Shown here: one piece after another, positions 59,974-64,000 of the stretch
How positions within the stretch are numbered: the first letter of the stretch is position 1
How the letters are laid out: every line of letters begins with the position of its first letter
From: JAZOTM01 sp045657625
Lineage (GTDB): Bacteria; Bacillota; Clostridia; Lachnospirales; Lachnospiraceae
DNA: 64,000 bases
NCBI GenBank assembly: GCA_045657625.1
Contig: JAZOTM010000012.1
Location: forward strand, 27,567 to 91,566
Reading direction: 5' to 3'
Made by a program: the position numbers and the translations under genes
The notes under the pieces: generated by a model
Databases searched by the model: none
Told to the model about the DNA's origin: nothing
What the model saw: only the letters and a program-made list of their open reading frames with translations

Positions 59974-60574
59974 GGAAAACTCTCTCCTCCAATATATTTT
60001 TCAATTGCGAAATTGTCTCTTCTTTTGTCCCGTTGTTATCGATTTCCACCACACAATGGAAACGAAATTCTTGCTCCGGAAGTTGGCTTTGAAAAATACC
60101 ATTGATTTTTTCATCGGAATAATGGCGCGTTTCCTTCAACCGTTTTCTCCGATTGTCTTCTGAGGTATAGATATACCACAGTTCATCGCAAACCTCGTCA
60201 TATTTTTCTTCGATTAGCAAAGCTGCCTCTAATACAAACAACCGACAACTGCCTTCTTCCAATAAACTTTCATACTCTTTTATAATATATCTTTTTACTG
60301 CAGGATGCACGATTCCGTTTAAAAGATTTCTCTTTTCTTCCTGTTGAAAAATAAGTTGCGCCATTTTTTCCTTTACAATTCGTCCATTTTCATCGAAAAT
60401 AGCATCCTCTGCAAAGGCTTTCTGCAATTCTGCATAGCAGTCGGTTCCCGGCTCCATCAAAAGATGCGCCACCTCATCTGCCAGCAAAACCTTTGTATGC
60501 GCCAAACTCTTCAAATAGGATAAAACCGTGCTTTTCCCGGCACCAACGCCACCGGTAATCCCCACAAATTTCAT
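59966..60574 (-). CDS. coaE: Dephospho-CoA kinase
   Basis: A 202-residue P-loop kinase (GITGGVGAGKST) catalysing the last step of CoA synthesis; DEVAHLL and the late RLKETRHYSDEKI lid follow. I prefer the ATG at 60574, one base after the polA stop, giving the usual MKFVGITGG start; an ATG at 60589 inside polA is possible. polA-coaE pairing is common. Its end overlaps the FtsA-like start by 8 bases. Confidence 0.93.
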   Translation of the reverse strand: MKFVGITGGVGAGKSTVLSYLKSLAHTKVLLADEVAHLLMEPGTDCYAELQKAFAEDAIFDENGRIVKEKMAQLIFQQEEKRNLLNGIVHPAVKRYIIKEYESLLEEGSCRLFVLEAALLIEEKYDEVCDELWYIYTSEDNRRKRLKETRHYSDEKINGIFQSQLPEQEFRFHCVVEIDNNGTKEETISQLKNILEERVFHE

Positions 60575-60575
60575 A

Positions 60576-63200
60576 TTATTTTGCTTCATACCAATCTGAG
60601 CCCTGATGCATATCCACTTCCAGCGGTACAGACAACCGGGCTGCCTGCTCCATTTCTTCTTTTAAAATCAAGGTCACTTGTTCCACTTCACTTTCCTTGG
60701 CTTCAATCAAAAGTTCATCGTGTACCTGTAAAATCAATTTTGATTCCAGACCTTCTTTTTTCAATCTTTCATAAACATGCAACATCGCAATCTTAATGAT
60801 ATCCGCTGCAGTTCCCTGAATCGGGGAATTCATAGCCACGCGTTCACCAAAACTACGCTGCATAAAGTTGCTGGAAGAAAGTTCCGGAATCGGACGAATA
60901 CGTCCATACATCGTGGTGACTTCTCCCGTTTCCTTGGCCTGTTCCACAAGTCCCTGAATAAAGGCATGCATATCCGGATATACTTCAAAATAACGATCAA
61001 TATAAGCCTTTGCTTCCTTTGTGGATATACTTAAATCCTGACTCAAGCCAAAGGAACTGATTCCATAAATAATTCCAAAGTTAACGGCCTTCGCATTTCG
61101 TCTCTGTAATGGGGTTACCTCATCAAATGGTACATGGAATACCTGAGACGCTGTCATACGGTGAATATCCTGCGCACTCTTATAAGCGGCGATCAAATTT
61201 TCATCTCCGGACATATGTGCCATCACACGCAACTCAATCTGCGAATAATCTGCATCTACAAATACAAATCCTTCCTTCGGCAAAAAAGCCTTGCGGATTT
61301 GTCTTCCCAAATCTGTTTTCATTGGAATATTTTGCAAGTTTGGATCCGTACTGCTTAAACGTCCTGTAGCAGTCACTGTCTGCTGGAACGTACTATGCAC
61401 TCTTCCATCTTCCGCCAAAAAGGCCGGCAATCCATCTGCATAGGTCGATTTCAATTTGGAATAGGTACGATATTCCAAAATATCGGAAATAATCGGATAA
61501 TCCGGGGCCAACTTCTCCAAAACATCCGCTGCCGTAGAAAATCCGGTTTTTGTCTTCTTTTTATTTGGAATTGCCATTTTTACGAACAGAATCTCACCCA
61601 ACTGCTTCGGAGAATTAATGTTGAAGGATTCACCGGCTGCAGCATAAATTCTGTTTTCCAATTCCTCCATATGCTTGCCAAGCATTTCACTGTAGGACGC
61701 CAATAAATCCGCATCCATGATAATACCCTCTTTTTCCATAGAGGCGAGAACAAAAGTCAAAGGCATTTCCAACTCATAGAACAAGCGGTCCATCCCGCGT
61801 TCCTTTAATGCCTCTTCCAAAATTCCCCGTGTCTTTGCAGCTACTAACGCGTGGTAGCAAGCATATTCCACACGTTTTTCCGCTTCTGCTGCAGCAAGAC
61901 CCTTTTTGCCGATTAAAGTCGGTCCATCCGGGAAAGACTTACTTAAATACAACTGTGCAATTTCGTCATACGCATAATGCCCAATCAACGGATTCAATAA
62001 ATACGCTGCAATTTCTCCATCAAAGAACTTTTTCGCATCTTCCTCCTGTATGTATGGAAGCTGCGCTTTTAATCCCAAGGTGGCTCCTACCTGCTGCTGC
62101 AAAGCTGCCTGTAACTTGCCGCACAAATAGTCTTGGGTCAAAAAACCTTCCACCGGGAAAAAGTGCGCCTGTTCTCCATCCGATACGGCCACACCATAAA
62201 AGGTACCAGCCTCCTGCATACACCAAAAACCGAATGGTGCTTTCCCATAAGCTTCCCATAAGGATTCTGCCTGGGTCAAATCAGTTTCTACGGAAAAAGA
62301 AAGCGGCTCTTCCTGTACTTGTTCTGCCACTACCCCGTCAAATTTTTTCAACATATTCTTCAGCTGCAATTTTTGACACAGGGCATAGGCTTCCGGCGTA
62401 AACAAATTCTTTACCCTAGCTTCCTCAAAATCATAGGTAATGTCTGCGTGGGTATCAATGGTAGCCAACACTTTACTCATCTCAGCCATATCATAATGTT
62501 CTTGCAAATTGGTCTTTGCGCGATTTGGCGTAATCTCCTCCACGTGGGCATAGGCATTTTCAATACTGCCATATTTTATAATCAAAGCAGTAGCCGTTTT
62601 TTCTCCGATTCCGGGAACCCCCGGGATATTGTCAGAGGTGTCCCCCATCAAAGCTTTCAAATCAATGAATTCTTTTGGAGTCACCTGATACTTTTCTTTT
62701 ACATCGTCTTCAAAATAATTTTCGATCTCGGTTCCGGTACGTTTTGTCTTTGGAATACGAATCTGTACTTTTTTTGTAGCCAACTGTAACAAATCGCGGT
62801 CGCCGGAAACTGTAGAAACCAAAAGTCCCTTTTCCTCTCCCATGCGTCCAATGGTACCAAGCAAGTCATCGGCTTCGTATCCTTCTTTTTGTACAATCAC
62901 GACGCCCATGGCCTGTAACATTTCTTTCATAACAGGAACCTGTTCCCTTAATTCCGGGTCCATTCCCTTTCTGGTTCCCTTGTATTCCGCGTACATTTTG
63001 TGGCGGAATGTAGGGGCGGACAAATCAAAAGCCACCGTTAAATAATCCGGCTTTTCTTCCTCCATAATCTTAAACAAAATATTTAAAAAGCCATATACCG
63101 CATTTGTATGAAGGCCTTCACTATTGGTCATTGGCGGCAAGCCATAATACGCTCTGTTTAAAATACTGTGTCCATCAATTAATAATAACTTCTCTTGCAT
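60576..63200 (-). CDS. polA: DNA polymerase I
   Basis: An 874-residue Pol I. N-terminal 5' nuclease (1-290) with LLIDGHSILNRAYYG, SGDRDLLQL and GDTSDNIPGVPGIGEKTA; a middle domain (about 300-460) in the place of the 3'-5' exonuclease, where the metal-binding DxE and YxxxD motifs are not visible, so proofreading is probably lost as in Bacillus and Thermus enzymes; polymerase domain (about 470-874) with motif A DADYSQIELRVMAHMSG, motif B RRNAKAVNFGIIYG and motif C QVHDELLIEA. It removes RNA primers and fills gaps. Confidence 0.96.
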   Translation of the reverse strand: MQEKLLLIDGHSILNRAYYGLPPMTNSEGLHTNAVYGFLNILFKIMEEEKPDYLTVAFDLSAPTFRHKMYAEYKGTRKGMDPELREQVPVMKEMLQAMGVVIVQKEGYEADDLLGTIGRMGEEKGLLVSTVSGDRDLLQLATKKVQIRIPKTKRTGTEIENYFEDDVKEKYQVTPKEFIDLKALMGDTSDNIPGVPGIGEKTATALIIKYGSIENAYAHVEEITPNRAKTNLQEHYDMAEMSKVLATIDTHADITYDFEEARVKNLFTPEAYALCQKLQLKNMLKKFDGVVAEQVQEEPLSFSVETDLTQAESLWEAYGKAPFGFWCMQEAGTFYGVAVSDGEQAHFFPVEGFLTQDYLCGKLQAALQQQVGATLGLKAQLPYIQEEDAKKFFDGEIAAYLLNPLIGHYAYDEIAQLYLSKSFPDGPTLIGKKGLAAAEAEKRVEYACYHALVAAKTRGILEEALKERGMDRLFYELEMPLTFVLASMEKEGIIMDADLLASYSEMLGKHMEELENRIYAAAGESFNINSPKQLGEILFVKMAIPNKKKTKTGFSTAADVLEKLAPDYPIISDILEYRTYSKLKSTYADGLPAFLAEDGRVHSTFQQTVTATGRLSSTDPNLQNIPMKTDLGRQIRKAFLPKEGFVFVDADYSQIELRVMAHMSGDENLIAAYKSAQDIHRMTASQVFHVPFDEVTPLQRRNAKAVNFGIIYGISSFGLSQDLSISTKEAKAYIDRYFEVYPDMHAFIQGLVEQAKETGEVTTMYGRIRPIPELSSSNFMQRSFGERVAMNSPIQGTAADIIKIAMLHVYERLKKEGLESKLILQVHDELLIEAKESEVEQVTLILKEEMEQAARLSVPLEVDMHQGSDWYEAK

Positions 63201-63673
63201 TACTCATCCTCATCCGGGTCATAAAATTGGAAAAATTTCGTATCGATTTCCGGATAAGATCTCTTTAATGATAAAGGTTTTCCGGAACGATTTAGAAAAC
63301 AGTGTTCACTTTTTGCCAGGGCACGTAATTCTCCGGTTTCCTGATCCGTCATACGATACTGCACCTGTAATTTCACACCGTTGTAGTAGGAAATACGGGT
63401 TTCAATCACGACTGTGTCGTTGAAATGTGTCATACTCTTATAATCACACATTACGGAAATCACCGGACTGATAATCTCGGATTCTTCCATTTCTTTATAG
63501 CTATAACCCATTTGTTCCATCAGATCCATACGGGCTTCTTCCATCCAACGTATATAATTGGAATGGTGGGCAATGCCCATTTGGTCCGTTTCATAATATT
63601 TTACATGATGTGTATAAGGGATAATTTTCGGTTCCCGTACACCTCGATAAAAGTCTACTCTTGTATCTTTCAT
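63200..63673 (-). CDS. Acyl-CoA thioesterase, 4HBT (YbgC/FadM-like)
   Basis: A 157-residue hotdog-fold protein with YYETDQMGIAHHSNYIRWME near 27-46, holding the catalytic Asp and the His-Asn-Tyr helix of 4-hydroxybenzoyl-CoA thioesterase relatives. It starts behind a full AGGAGG and ends one base into polA. Substrate chain length cannot be told. Confidence 0.88.
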   Translation of the reverse strand: MKDTRVDFYRGVREPKIIPYTHHVKYYETDQMGIAHHSNYIRWMEEARMDLMEQMGYSYKEMEESEIISPVISVMCDYKSMTHFNDTVVIETRISYYNGVKLQVQYRMTDQETGELRALAKSEHCFLNRSGKPLSLKRSYPEIDTKFFQFYDPDEDE

Positions 63674-63706
63674 GTCCCATTCCTCCTGTTCGTTATTCTA
63701 CATTTT

Positions 63707-63735
63707 ATTATAATAATACTGCGAAAAAATGTAAA
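63707..63735 (-). promoter_or_regulatory. Promoter of the thioesterase-polA-coaE-ftsA-like-MBL operon
   Basis: On the minus strand TTTACA (63735-63730), 17 bases, TATAAT (63712-63707), about 35 bases before the ATG. Confidence 0.7.
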
Positions 63736-63744
63736 TTTTCTGTC

Positions 63745-63840
63745 CTATTTTTCTTGCTTCTTTTCCACCACAGGAATCAATTTTGCAGCCAAGGAATTCT
63801 TGTCTCTGTACTTGACTCCCTCGCGGAGCGTTTTTATCAT
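63745..63840 (-). CDS. Possible 31-residue small protein or C-terminal fragment
   Basis: The frame reads MIKTLREGVKYRDKNSLAAK and ends EKKQEK. The composition is protein-like, but the ribosome site (GAGAAG) is weak. The frame continues upstream into the 97-bp repeat (to an ATG at 63909) and there is no coding conservation in copy A. It may be the eroded end of a gene interrupted by the repeat. Confidence 0.25.
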   Translation of the reverse strand: MIKTLREGVKYRDKNSLAAKLIPVVEKKQEK

Positions 63841-63860
63841 AGAAATTTCTTCTCTATGAC

Positions 63861-63957
63861 ACAAGAAAGAATGTCGCATGCGACATTCTCGCGCCAAGCG
63901 CGGTTGCATTTATGCAACATTTACATCTCGCGCGCGTGCGCTTCCATAGCGGAGCGC
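63861..63957 (+). repeat. 97-bp dispersed palindrome-rich repeat, copy B
   Basis: Identical in all 97 bases to 44368-44464. It is followed by T6, then a hairpin with perfect 12-base arms (63964-63975 and 63982-63993) and an A run, which mirrors the layout after copy A with a different hairpin sequence. The element reaches the window edge. Confidence 0.9.
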
Positions 63958-63963
63958 TTTTTT

Positions 63964-63993
63964 ATATCATAGGAATGGAATTTCCTATGATAT
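63964..63993. terminator. A/T-rich hairpin flanked by T and A runs, repeat-associated
   Basis: Arms ATATCATAGGAA and complement with a 6-base loop, preceded by T6 and followed by A7. It could act as a terminator on either strand. Confidence 0.5.
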
Positions 63994-64000
63994 AAAAAAA

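Noticed and set aside
61808..62401. Plus-strand frame of 197 codons opposite polA
   Set aside because: It is a shadow of polA.
63745..63909. 54-codon minus-strand frame starting inside the 97-bp repeat
   Set aside because: The repeat part stops after 16 codons in copy A, so the shared sequence is not kept as a coding sequence; only the last 31 codons are listed, at low confidence.
1..64000. CRISPR arrays, tRNA and rRNA genes, insertion-sequence transposases, prophage genes
   Set aside because: None were seen on reading both strands; the only repeat units found are the palindromic intergenic families listed.

Overview
The window is a chromosomal segment of a Gram-positive, low-GC, anaerobic Firmicute. 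A flagellated member of Clostridia, most likely Lachnospiraceae, fits best. The signs are a complete S10-spc-alpha ribosomal superoperon with a KOW gene between map and infA, zinc-type S14, MutS2, YhaM, TmcAL, a two-gene SufC/SufB-like pair, separate AICAR transformylase and IMP cyclohydrolase genes, flgF-flgG-flgJ, and strong AGGAGG ribosome sites. I saw no tRNA, rRNA or CRISPR array.

Layout. (1) 1-12.1 kb: the start of a neuB-like gene, then a tight 12-gene operon on the minus strand. It encodes a polar amino-acid ABC importer, two GNAT acetyltransferases, an M20 peptidase/deacylase, four different Xi-class glutathione-transferase-like (glutathionyl-hydroquinone-reductase fold) proteins and two PLP enzymes of the cystathionine/C-S lyase families. 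It has its own promoter (12079-12107) and terminator (176-206). (2) 12.1-12.7 kb: a gene-poor junction with a probable stand-alone structured RNA of about 280 nt, two terminators and a possible recombinase remnant abutting the 3' end of rlmD. (3) 12.7-20.9 kb: rlmD, yhaM and an HtrA-like pseudoprotease leftward; mutS2 and a two-component system rightward, from divergent promoters that appear to share one -35 hexamer. (4) 20.9-37.5 kb: 32 genes of the ribosomal superoperon on the minus strand, led by a structured 5' leader, with an internal promoter before rpmJ and unusual structured spacers. (5) 37.6-48.8 kb: an RlmI-like methyltransferase, a CorC-type membrane protein, a cytidylate-kinase-like protein, an ion permease, a sugar acetyltransferase, a glycosyltransferase, sufCB and flagellar rod genes. 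(6) 48.8-64 kb: rpmF-yceD, ackA, tmcAL, a PHP phosphatase, split purine genes, ACT-DUF711, and the operon thioesterase-polA-coaE-ftsA-like-MBL hydrolase.

The most unusual system is the first operon. Its make-up parallels the Bacillus subtilis pathway that salvages S-modified cysteines (import, N-acetylation, C-S bond attack, deacylation). Here no oxygen-dependent monooxygenase is present; four thiol-transferase paralogues with a changed glutathione-binding motif and two C-S lyases sit in its place. I infer an oxygen-independent pathway for breaking down thiol conjugates or S-modified cysteines. The substrate cannot be read from the sequence.

A second unusual layer is a family of dispersed palindromic repeats, including a 97-bp element present in two identical copies (44368 and 63861) and related hairpins at 48588-48791 and 55103-55134.
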